Source of the DNA: Takashimella koratensis | Taxonomy: Eukaryota > Basidiomycota > Tremellomycetes > Trichosporonales > Tetragoniomycetaceae | Assembly: GCA_003116875.1 (NCBI GenBank) | Contig: BCKT01000005.1 | Span: 1,426,001-1,490,000, forward strand | DNA: 64,000 nt | Direction of reading: 5' to 3' | Part shown: one piece after another, positions 22,710 through 34,000 of the stretch | How the letters are laid out: each line of letters begins with the position of its first letter | Position numbering within the stretch: the first letter of the stretch is position 1 | Translations under genes and position numbers: made by a program | The notes under the pieces: generated by a model | Database searches by the model: none | What the model was told of the DNA's origin: nothing | What the model saw: the letters and a program-made list of their open reading frames with translations, nothing else

Positions 22710-23742
22710 GATGAGTTTGTGTTCGTGTTGGGTTCTGGCTAGAGTTGAGCTGTGAAACGATTAGACAATGTTGAGGGGAAAGTGTCAAGAGTCAAGAGTC
22801 AAAAGAGAGAGAGAGAGAGATGCTACGAACGAGAGATAAAATTCTCAGCTGTGAGAGGGGATGGATGGATTACGACACGAGACGGAAGATGCCAGAGTCG
22901 AGCTGTAATCCTGGCTGTGGGGTGTTGGTGGAGATGGAGACGAGGGATGACCTCGTTTTTGCGGCAAACGTCATAGGATATATACCCTGGGCCCACTCCC
23001 GCCTCCACCGGCACGCCATTTTCTTGGTCACCGCTTAATGCAACTCCACCTCCACCATACTGCTGACTGACTGACTTGCTGCCTCCTCCTCGTACTGTAC
23101 ACACCCTCCCATCTCCACCTGACTTACCCATCCCCCCCACCTCTCTCTCCACTTCCCCACTTTCTTCCACAAGCTGACTCATTGCCGCACGTCGCCATCC
23201 ATTGCCGCCGCACGTGACCACCAAGCCCCGTTCCACTCTCTAGCGCTTCCTATGCACTGCAATTAGAATCAGCCCCAGTGAACCCTGACCCTCGCACGTG
23301 ACCCTGAGGTCGGCTGAACCTGAAACGAGGCCAAAGTCAGTCGCGGCGTAAACAAGCACAACAACCACCACCATCCTCTCTCAATCCTCTTGACCATCCA
23401 TCCCATCCCATCTCTTACCTATCCATTGCATCGTCCCCTCTTGACAGTCCAGTCCAATCTCGACAAGGGTATCGATCAGAGCATCGTCGACTCTTGACAT
23501 CAAGGAGCAAAGGATACCGTCGACCTTCACGCCGAAAGGCAGCAGGAACAGTCGACCAGGGGTAGACTTCAAGTCGGAAACGAAATCCCACGGTCACTTG
23601 CCACCCGCGCACGGTCCGGATCATAGCGACCCAGTGCTCACTCACCCGACGACGCCTCCATCTCATCTCATCTCTCTCATATCATCTCACTTCATCTCAC
23701 ATCTTCCTTCTCAATTCACCAAACATCCTTAACCAACCCACG
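22710..23742. promoter_or_regulatory. Divergent intergenic region, SDR / SAM-like gene
   Basis: This 1,033-bp gap separates two head-to-head genes. It contains a (GA)n tract at 22804-22820 just upstream of the SDR start. At 23659-23704, about 40 bp upstream of the SAM-gene ATG, there is a degenerate pentamer repeat of CATCT/CTCAT units. Both are plausible promoter or leader microsatellites. No gene is seen inside. Confidence 0.55.
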
Positions 23743-26056
23743 ATGACCTCGACGACGTCTACCCCGCAACGCTCCCCGTTCCCTCACTCGCAGTCCACCC
23801 CGATCCTCCCCTCTCCTTCCACTTCGGGCTCACACCACTCCCTCTCTAGCCCCTCTGCCCCTTCTCTCTCCCCCTCTGGCACTCCTTCTTCCTCCGCTTC
23901 CAAATCATCCTACCACCACCCCTACTTGATCCAATCCACCTCTTCCTCCCTCCTCTCGCGTTCCAACTCGAGCCCGAACCAGTCTCTCACAAGCATGTCT
24001 CGCCACCGCCCGAGCCGAAGCATGTCAAGTCTGGCGGGTGCCGCGTCGGCCAGCGAGGGAGAAGAGGAGAGGGAAAGGAGGAGGAGAAGTATGGAGGTTG
24101 GGGGTGAGCAGAAGGCTACAGGGATTAAGAGGAGTCGTCCGGTTCCGGGGTTCTTGGCGGAAAGAGCAAAGAAAGAGGAAGGAGAGCCGGATCTACCAGT
24201 GAGTGCACGTCGTAAAAGAGAGATCAGTCACCGTTTGTCTTGCTGATACTGTACCTTGTTCAGCTCAACCCCAAGGTCTGGAGCCGTAAGTCGGCTCGTT
24301 GTTTCTTACACACACCTAGCTGACATCATTCCAAAGCGTCCGAGCTCGCACAGTACCTTGGCTTCGTGCTCCGCACTGGCGGTCTCGACGGTAATGGCCC
24401 CACCCTCCCGGCCCCCGTGATCGCCGACATCCGCAGCTGGGTTATCCGGCAACAGGTCAACGGCCGTACCTTCCTTCGCGGCGCTTCAGACTCGTGGGGG
24501 TGAGTTGTGCTACCTGACGTTGACCCCAGCCCCCCCCCCCCCCCNNNCCCCCNNCNNCNNCNCCCCNCCNNNCCCCTTAATTGCACTCTTGACCCCTATG
24601 CTAACCCCTCTTCAGAGCCAACTCTCGTCCCCCACCATTCCTTCCCGTTCTTCAATCAATCTCCCGCCGCCTCCGCCGTACCTCTCTCGGCGCCGTCCCC
24701 CGTCCTTCTGCCACGGGCGACGCACCCTCCTCCATCCTCATGGAAGAAGACGAGTTCGACGACGACCTGGACCTCGATGATGACCAAGTCACCCGCGTTC
24801 GGCGTCTTGCCAATGCCTTCGAGTCGATCGGGTCCGCATCTGCCTCTGAGAGCGGAGACGACGACGCCTCTTCTGCGCAAGGCGAAGGCGCTCTCGTCCT
24901 CCTTCGCGCCCAGATCACAGGCGACAGCGTCTCTAACAGTGGTGGAAACCGTTCGACTCCTCGTTCCGCGTCACGCCAGGCTTCTGTGGGTTCCATCATG
25001 TCGACCTCCGACTCGGCTCGTCGCGCACACTCCGCGGGGAGGCGCGTGTCGTTCTCGCCCGAACCAGAAGTCGAGGAACTCGTACTTGACCACGAAGAGG
25101 ATCCGAACGCCATCAGTCCTGCGAAATCGATCGACCTTTGCACACCGAGAGACGAAGCGGTGGCTTACTTGCCCCATGTCAACCTCGATGTCCTAGGTTT
25201 CGACGAGCGTGAGGCAGAGTCGCCTGTCGCGGGTATGGGTGAAGTAGGGTATGCTTCGCCTTCACCTGCTCCGAGTCATACGACTGGGATTTTCGCCATA
25301 CCGCCCAATGAAGAGAGGGGCGAGTTGGACGTTGCCACGTTGACTCCTGAACGCCCTCGATCTTCTCGACCAGGCCTCGACGCCCTCGCTCTACTTGCTG
25401 GGTCCACCGCCCTCTCTCCCAACATCGCCACTGGGGTTGATTCCGACCCTGACCGCACGCCATCTAAAAATACCGCCTCACGGTCTTTGACCACGCACGC
25501 GCTTCGTCAGTTGTCTGCTGGGGCTGATGCCGACGCCGAAGATGAAGGGAACGAGATGGACGAGAGTCATCTCTCCCCTTCCCGCGGTGCAAGGGTATGG
25601 GACAATCTCGATTCTACGGGCGTGCGTAAATCGACGGCTCGACGGGTTGCACAGAGAACGAAACTGGATGCGTCGGTGTTTGAACCAACGGCAGAAGGTG
25701 GAGGGGCAACGCCGAGTCCAGCTGGGAGCGTGAGGAGGAGGCGAGAGATGGAGAGGGAGAAAGAAGTAAGAGAAGCGAAAGAGAAAGAGGAAGAGATGAA
25801 GGTTACGATTCGGGAACTTATGGGTAGGATCAAGGAGTTGGAGGGTCAGTTGGGGGCTGGAGGTGGGGTAGGCGCGGTGGGGTTGGGGTCGCCTGGGCTG
25901 GGACCGGGGATGGGTTCGATGAGAGATGTGGGACCCATTGACGCAGATGGTCTACCCAAGAGGGTAAGAGAGTTGCCAGCTTACCTCTTCTTAGTCGGGT
26001 TCGGGGTCGGTGCCGTTGTCGTTCGCGTTCTCATGTCTCGTATGGTCCGAGCCTAA
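23743..26056 (+). CDS. SAM-like domain, predicted tail-anchored protein
   Basis: Four exons (23743-24198, 24264-24285, 24337-24499, 24616-26056) give about 690 residues; all joins are in frame. The N-terminal 150 residues are Ser/Pro-rich. Exons 2-4 encode LNPKVWSPSELAQYLGFVLR, DIRSWVIRQQVNGRTFLRG and SRPPPFLPVLQSISRRLRR, which have the helical layout of a sterile-alpha-motif-type interaction domain. A long acidic, Ser-rich middle follows, then a coiled coil (RRRREMEREKEVREAKEKEE to RIKELEGQLG). A single C-terminal hydrophobic segment, YLFLVGFGVGAVVVRVLMSR, ends five residues before the stop, fitting a tail-anchored protein facing the cytosol on ER, nuclear or mitochondrial outer membrane. 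The third intron contains a poly-C run with ambiguous bases, but its splice sites are readable. The SAM call is from pattern only; function is unknown. Confidence 0.75.
24528..24576. other. Poly-C tract with unresolved bases (N)
   Basis: A long C homopolymer interrupted by N symbols between 24545 and 24572 lies in intron 3 of the SAM-like gene. It marks a stretch that the sequencing could not resolve, so the true length here is uncertain. The coding exons on either side are unaffected. Confidence 0.95.
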
Positions 26057-26060
26057 CAAG

Positions 26061-26096
26061 CTCAGTACTCGTCTACTGTCTCTCAGTACTCGTCTA
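26061..26096. repeat. 15-bp direct repeat in 3' UTR
   Basis: CTCAGTACTCGTCTA is repeated with a 21-bp period (26061-26075 and 26082-26096) right after the stop codon of the SAM-like gene. Further partial echoes (GTCTACTGTCTAGTG) follow up to about 26115. It probably lies in the 3' untranslated region. Confidence 0.75.
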
Positions 26097-26348
26097 GTGT
26101 CTACTGTCTAGTGCTTGCTATGTCTGCAGTGAACAATGTGGTTCCTTTGATGGTTGCCACGATCTTCACGAGTATATCACGATTGTGTAGATTGCCTCTG
26201 GAGTAGTTTTGGCATAGTTGTTTTTACCATTATGATGATGATTGACGTTCATGTACACGATGTCCTTCTAAGCCCACTTCTTTACAGCTTCTGATAGATT
26301 GCATGGGCTCCGCTGACCAACCTCCTAACCACCCCATAACCGCGGCGC

Positions 26349-27797
26349 CTAGTCCCTGGGCCCAACGCGAGAGATCACATAACTCCTCACGTTCTTCTGT
26401 TCCTGCCCTCCGACACCTTCAATCTCTTCTGCCGTCTCCCCTTCGCTGTTCGTCTAATCCTCAAAGTCAGCAGGCGTGTCAACGACTTCACGAGGTGGCC
26501 AGTACCACGACGCAAGGAGCAAGAAATAAATATTGGGTTGGAGATGCCAACTTACCCGTTCTCGATCTGCTCCAGCTTCCAGAAGAACCACAGCCGCTTC
26601 TCCGTGTCCACTCTCCATCGCCAAATGCAGTGGTGTATTCCCTGGTACATGTCAGCTCACAAGTTTGAGTTCCTCAGCTGATACGAGAAGACTTCCAACT
26701 CACCTGCCCTATCGGCCCCGTTCAATCTCGTCTTCGGTCTCCCCTCGGGCGGATTAAGCAAAAGCGCCATGAACGCGGTAGAACCGGTTGTCGCTGCTCG
26801 GTGCAAGGGGAATTGTGAGGCTCGGTCTTTTGCGTTGATCTAAAATGTTTCAAAGTCAGTGCCAAGCTCGATGTGATCTGAGCAGAGGTTGGATCTCGGA
26901 TGAGAACTTACCTCGGCACCGTGAGAGATGAGGAGGCGACCTAACTACGATGAGTTAGTGGCTGCTCAGATCAACTAGAGCATAGGGTCATGGTACGAGA
27001 CTCACTGGCACGTTTCCCTTGGAGGCTGCGTAGTGCCTAAGGGAAGTCAACACCACCTTCTTACACTTGAAAGCATCGTGTCAAGTCCTAAAGCCCTGGA
27101 TGGGGCAAATGGGATTGAAGACCAGGATACGACAGATATGACACTCACAATGCCGTTTGACCCTTCTCATTCGTCGCGTCGGCTTTTGCACCAGCCGCGA
27201 TCAACTCGGAAACAATCTCTGATCGCCCGGATGCAGCTAAGCCAAGGTTAGCGATACTACCTTGACACGATGACCCAAGGAACCACGTAGCTTTGGCCAA
27301 GCTCATAGTGATCATAAATCAAGGGCTGGGGAACTCACATGCGACGAGGAGTGGTGTCCAGCCTAGCGAGTCTGTCGCTTCAATATCGGGGGAATAGCTG
27401 AGTAGGAGGTGAAGCATTGAGAGGTTAGCAGTCGTTGCTGCCCAATGCAAAGGTGTTCGTCCATCCTGTAGCAACGTCAGTATACTCGTGTCCACCTGAG
27501 TCGCTATCCGAACAGCCATGACCGTTTGCAGCTCGGGTTGATTGCACACCAGGATCTCCTCTCAGCTCGAGTTGGTAAAAGAGGAGGTAGACGGAGCGAG
27601 AAGGAAAAGGAGCTCACCTCGTCTTTGGAGTTGATGAGCCGCGCGTCCTCTGCCAAGAGCGACCTAACGAGACCCGGCTGTCCTGTGGTCCATCAGCTAT
27701 GCTCCACAAGATGATTGGTGTATGCTGTATATCGCAGTGAGATGTGAGGTCGCCACTGACCTTCAAGAGCTGCTTTGTGGATACTGAGGCCCGACAT
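26349..27797 (-). CDS. Gankyrin/Nas6-like ankyrin protein (19S proteasome assembly chaperone)
   Basis: The start ATG at 27797 gives MSGLSIHKAALEG. About six short exons encode consecutive ankyrin repeats: LVRSLLAEDARLINSKDEDG, RTPLHWAATTANLSMLHLLL, DIEATDSLGWTPLLVA, ALHYAASKGNVPLGRLLISH-like sequence, and GNTPLHLAMESGHGEAAVVL. The last exon begins after an acceptor at about 26455 and encodes EEIEGVGGQEQKNVRSYVIS, resembling the C-terminal tail of fungal gankyrin homologues, then VGPRD and TAG at 26349-26351. Total length is about 240 residues, the family's usual size. Gankyrin/Nas6 binds the C-terminal domain of the Rpt3 ATPase during 19S regulatory particle assembly in cytosol and nucleus. 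It is identified from repeat number, spacing and the tail, so a different small ankyrin protein remains possible. Confidence 0.75.
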
Positions 27798-28068
27798 GGT
27801 TGTGGTTAGTGCTCAAGTGGTGAAGTGCTGAACAATGCAACTGTGGATCGGCGAGGGGAATCCAAATACCTCGGGGTTTTTAGCAACGACCCCATCCATT
27901 GAATTCGGGCACGGTGGCGAGCTGGTAGCTTTTCTCGTCCTGGTCCTGTGCTTGGAGATGAAGAATGCAAGGCCAGACGATGCGGTGCGAACGAGCGGGA
28001 TGCATACATGACCATCTACCCAGATAACAAACGAAAAACACACTATGAGAAACCGGGACATGCTATGA

Positions 28069-31000
28069 CTATATACCAATGGAGTTGGAAGTCGACGTCG
28101 TGCCCGCGTTAGGCGAGGAAGACGACGTGTGACTCAAACTATATGCGACAGCTGCGATGATCACAATAATCAGAGTGACCAAGATAACGATGACTCCAAT
28201 CTTCATCCTCTTCCTCAGTCTCCCCCACATCCCACAAGTCATCCTATCCACTGCTCTCGACCACCACCCTTTCGCCTGTCCCTCCCCTTCCTGCCCCTCC
28301 CCCTCTGCGCCCTTCTGCTTCCCCTTCTTCCCTTTCTTCTCTTTCTTCTTCCCCCTCCGCTCCTGCGCTTTCGGCGGGTGCATTAACGCATACCATCCCC
28401 ACGTAAGCGACACCACCACACTCGCCACTGCCATATTCACCACCAGGAACAACTGGGTACTCGTCGTGTTCCCCGCTGCCTGCTGGAGCAAACTCGCGGT
28501 CGCCTCTACATCCGGAAGGTTTGAGAACGATATATTTGACGAACTTGCCGATGCCGAAGCCGATGCCGCTGAGGAAGCGGTTTTGGCCATTCCAACCAGG
28601 TAAGCGAACGACATGATCTGTCGAATGTAGAGAACCGTTACGATAAGTTGGGTAATGAAAAGTAAGATTCGGAGATAAGTTCTGATTGTTGACCTTCGAA
28701 CGAACCTCATCGGTCCTCTGAGTGTCGCACCCATGAATATTATCTTGAGAGACCCGTAAACCAAATTCTTGAGAGAAGCCCTCTCTTCCCCTTCCTCTTC
28801 TGTCCCTGTCCCACCTGCTCCATGCCAAATTGTGGAAAAGGGATGTCTCCACCATTCCTTCCCTCTCTTCCCTGCCCTTTTCTTCTCCCTCTCCGCCCTC
28901 TTCTTCTCCCTCTTCTCCCTAACTTCCACCAGGTCAACGTCGACAGCCATCACCGTCATCCCCGCCAACACCACGAGGAAGACGATCCCGACCATGCACC
29001 ATCCGTTGAAAATGATGAATAACGCGTTCTGACTTTTACCAGCTACGAGGCTCTTTGCCCACGTCGAGGTAGTCATCCACTGCAAGTCTGGCGGTAAAGA
29101 TGATGAGGTATCGCGACGTGTGAGTGAAGAGGCGGATGAAGCGAGCATCATGAGACCGGCCAACTGTCGACTCCCCAAAGCGAATGCGGTGATTGAGATC
29201 GCAGAGGCTGTGCTCATCCACGGCGCGTAGCGGAGGACGTGAATAATTCCTAGAACAGGCTGGACAAACAGTTGACGCCACAGGCTTTCCCTATGCTCAT
29301 CGTGCTTAGCTTTAGCAGTCTGAGAACCCCCTCCGGTGCCCGTGCCCGTGTCGGTCTTCGCTGTCCGGCTTGTGTCGTTGGTGTTTCGGGGAGGCGGACG
29401 AGGCGTCGAAGACGTCTTTCTAGCCGAAGTGTCAGTCGAGCGTGGAAGATCCTCTTCGAATCGACTCCCGGAAATGCCATTCGGGTTCTCAGTTGGGCGT
29501 GAAAAGTTCTGGGTTGAACCGTTCGTGATTGGTTTCTTCCTTGTATCACCCTGAGCCGTATCGCCACTTCTAGATCCACTAGCACTTGACCCAGCCTTAT
29601 CCCGCTCTTTAGCGGCCGCCTTGGTTGCGTCTCGCCCATCGTTCTCTTCCTCACTATCCTCGATAGGCGTATCCGCTCTAGCATCGATATCGCTATCGGA
29701 GTCGGCTCCACCAGTGGTGTCGTTGTTGGCAAGATCCTCGGGTGAGTCATCAGCGTTCCTCTGGCCCACCTCGGCATCGTCTTCGTCATCGACTCTTCTC
29801 AGGCCTCGTTCTTTGTGGTGAAATGAGACTTCTTCGGGTGACGACTCGGCAGATTCAATCTCTTCATGTTGTCTCTCCTGAGTATGCTTTTCATCTGGAT
29901 CCTCGTCGAGTTTGGGGTTTTCGGCTTCCGGCTCGGTCGGGGAAATCACATTTGTTGATTTCGGCGAGGTTGGCGTTTCGGCCCGAGGCGTCTCGGGGGG
30001 TGTATCTGTAAGCATTGGGCTATTAGAGAGAATCACAATACCCTCGTTGAGTTATACACTTACCGTAGACTTGCTCCGGACCCGCTGGAGACTCCGGGGG
30101 TGTCTCTGCTCATATTACTAGTTAGTGATCGACAGATTGTCTCTTTAAACTCGACCGACTTACCGAACGCATCATAATCGGCGTCCTGGTCAGCTTCGTC
30201 ATGTTCGGTAACCTCTTCTTGACCCGTTTGGACCTTCTCCTGCGGCTCATTGTCGTGATGCTCATCTTCCTCCCTGGGTTCGTCCGCTTCCTCATGAAAT
30301 TGGGTCTTGGGGTCATCCTCAACTGGCTGCCTACGCCCGCCGTGGATCTCGTCTCCATCAGCGTCCGATTCATTCCCGTTTCCGTCTCCGCTTAAATTTA
30401 AATCAATCTTCTGGCGGTCCAAAATATCGCCAGCTGCAGATAGTTCTATTCAGTGACCGCGCCAAGAGTCATCACACCAAGGAAACGCAGCGACAGCGTA
30501 CCTTGGATGGAGGAGGCAGCTGATAGCGGACGGCTTGACTGACCGTCAACTGCAAGAACAAGTGTCAGTTTGATGTCTTTCAAAACCGGTCCCTGTTCAA
30601 ACAGTGATTGAGTGAACTTACGTTCAAGCTCAGAATCGAATACCTCGGTTTGCGGTGTTCCCGCACTGCTAGCGTGTGAACTAGCAGAAGCGGGTACTTC
30701 TGTTTCTTTCCCCGCAAACTCGTTCGTTGAATCTTGACCTAGATCCAGGGGCGGTGGAGCTGTTGCTTGTAAAGTTTCGTCGATAGCCCTTTTAGGATCA
30801 AGAGCAAGATCGGCATTTGTTGATAACGCCTCGGTGGTAGCATCTGGCTGTACAAAATTTGGGCTTTGTGGAGACATCCCCAAGGCGCTATCCACTTCGG
30901 ATAGTGGAGTCTCGGAGCGCTGGTCTTTGAAGACTGGTCCACCTGAATAGCTGTTGGCGGAATGCGGAATTTGAGCGGATGATGGTTGAGACGCGTAAGC

Positions 31001-34000
31001 CGAGTCAGGTGGTGACTCTGACTGGTTCCTTAGCATTTCTAACTGAGCAGTAGGCGGAACAAAATCGTCGGCGCTTTCACCCTTTCCAAGAGATATCGCT
31101 GCGGCGTCCTCAACATCTGTGGGGGATGCCTCGACTGCGCTATCTTCAATGTGCATGTCAACGAGTGTCTCGTAAGCTTCCGCGGCAAGCATCTCGCTTG
31201 GAGGCCTATCGGCTTTCATGAATGGTTGAGTGATGGAAGGAGCGTTAAGATCCAACACTGGACCTGGTTTTGATAAGTCAGCAACTGAAATCCTCTTATT
31301 GGAAGTTTCCTCGCTTTCGCTTTCGCTATCAATGTTGAGCATATTCGGCACATCCGTCTTCTTGTAGTTTTCCATTTCAATGGGCGAGTCGGTATCAACC
31401 GTTTCGGACCGGAGGGGAGGAGTGAAAGCGTCCTGTGCCCCCTTTTCTCCTAGCGTGGCAGATGGGAACTCTGGTCGGTCATCATCGTCGTTTGTTCCTG
31501 CGTGGTCGTTGCTCTTCGATATGACAGTCGGGAACTCTGGCGCGTCTTCATCATCGTCCTTTTCAGCGTGCTCGTCATCCTTTCCTAAACCCCCGTAAAA
31601 CGCTTTCTGTTCAACAGGTGATTGAGTGTAGTATTGATCGACTTCTGATGTCAAAGAGAGTTGATCGGGCTTGTCACGGAGATGAAAAGCATCTTCACTC
31701 GTATCTCGTATCATTGCCCGTTCTCCTCCGCGTCCGTTACCCCGAGTATCGTCGTGATCTTCATCGTCATCACTACCTCCGTGATGATCCTCATCACTAC
31801 TGTTCCCATAATCATCGAGGTCAGATTGGTGTTCAAGCTTTAACTGAGCTCCTGATCCCGTCTTGTTACCCAACTTGAAGTCTGCAATGTCTATGTCGGT
31901 TGTCCCTCGTTCCCCCATATCTTCGTCGAACGCCTTGTGTGAAACTCCCGATGGTACCGGGTCCTCGTCCACCTGTTTGTCTCGTCCGACTACGGGACTT
32001 GGGGTTCCTGAGCCGCCGGGCGCATTGGCCATTTTCGCGGGTACGGTTTCTGCGGTATAGTCCCCTTAAACAGCTGATCCAACTCCCCGCTCCTCAGTTC
32101 GCCCGGCGCCGATGCTTCTGAACCCGTAGGGGACGTCGCGGTTTGGGAAGGTTTGATTTCAGAGAGTAGCCTCTCCTCGTCGTACAGCTGATCCAATTCT
32201 CCGTGGCGCAACTCACCCGTCGCTAACGCGTCGGATGCAGCTGGTGAAGTGGGATCGGCAACCGAGGATGCGACACTGGAACGTGCGTTCATCCGTACCA
32301 AAGCCGTGCTGTCTTTGCCCGCCACAATCTCTTCATCGTCCGAATTAAACGCTGTCTCCGCCAACGCGAGTTGTGTACGCTGTGAAACAGGGTCCACTAT
32401 CGGAACGTTCTTCTCGCTTGTCAAAGCCAACGCTCCACTCTCCTCGTCTGAGTTGTACGGCGCGTCGCGCAACATGCTTGATAATGCGGGCGTGTCTTGC
32501 TTGCTCTCCGCGTCGCTTTCTACTTCCCCTACCACACCGCCGGTGGGATGCAGTTTATAGTAGTTTTCCTCCCACATATCCTGGGCATCCTTCGGATTTT
32601 TTATCTCCCGCCAATTTTCTGGCTGCTTGCTTTCTTCGGGCTGCGCAGCGTCTACAAGCAGGGTAGTGGACAACTTCAGTGAGTTATCGTTCGATCTCTG
32701 TTGCGAATCGATGACCAGCTCATTATCACTATCTACGTCTTCCGACTCCTCTCGTATGTCTATCCTAGCCAGTTGATTGTCGGAAGAAGCGACTGGTGAT
32801 TCGTTGCCCAGGCCTGCGACGGGTACTAGCTGTGCACCAGAAGGCGTTAAAGGCGTTAAGGGTGCCTGTAGTATGGGTGTGTCCAAGTCCAACCCTGATG
32901 GAGTCAAGCCATACTGGGGTTTTCCCATAAACGCCGGATCAATCGTGATCCGATCCCCCCCGGAAACCCTTGCGAGTTCCATACCTGTCGTCGCCTCCTC
33001 GGTGCTCACTATCGTCCCTCCGTCTTCGGTCAGGCCGGGTAACGAAGAGGCATCGGACGTGGTATTGACTGTTCCTATCGGGGATGGCGCAGCTGATAAT
33101 GATTAGTAGCCGGTAAAGCCCCACCCCATTAGCTATTGCTGCACTCACTTTCATTATCAGTGACGGGCGTCTCCCTGGGCGATACCGGAGTATATTCACC
33201 ATCACTCTCTGGTCTTACTCGAGAGTCCGCTGATTCAATCAAGGCGGCCTGAGAGTCGAGAACGTCAAAGTGCAAGGAATCCGTACTTTCTTGCCCGATT
33301 TGTCCTCTACCTACGTCCTGGAGTGCCTCGCCTGTTGACGTTCTCACCAGCCCGTTTGGTGTCCCTGGCAGAGAGACCGTGTCGCGTTGTACACCACCAT
33401 CCTCGTCGTCACTCGTGCTCTCGTCCTTGGAGATTGAATTCCTCCCTATTTGTTGAGGCAGATTCTCGGACAACGGTACTTCGGCGGTGGGATTGACACG
33501 GTCCAACAGGCTGTTGAACTGAAAACCGGCGCGCCCATCGTTTCTCACTCGATCCAAAGCTACGTTTGGTGAAACTGGCGAAGATATTTCTGTGTACGAT
33601 AGTGGACGCCGGTGTTCGGAACCGGATGGAGACAAAGAAACCTCTTTTTGGTCTTTGGCTGCCCCGACTAAGCCGTTATCCACAGGCAGTGTTTGCAAAG
33701 GTGCGGTCAATTGATCCGAATGCCACGAGTCTCTCAGCGAGTCCTCTTCTGTGACCGTATCAGCTCGAATGCTTCAATTAGGGATCTTATCATTGCTGAC
33801 CTGTTTGCTTTTCGTGGTCATTCACCGCACTCTGCTGAGCGGTCGAGGACGATGAGGAGCGGCTGGGAACTTCGGTGACAACAGGATTCAGCTGTTTGGG
33901 TGAAATTGGGGATGGAGAATCGTGAGCAGTCAACTGTTCCGCGGGCTTTAACGGAGAGTATTCGGCTAGTTTCATGGACTCCGAGGTGACAGGAGTCATG

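Noticed and set aside
32060..32070. Programmed ribosomal frameshift in the giant gene
   Set aside because: There is no X-XXY-YYZ heptamer or obvious downstream structure; a missing G in a homopolymer is simpler.
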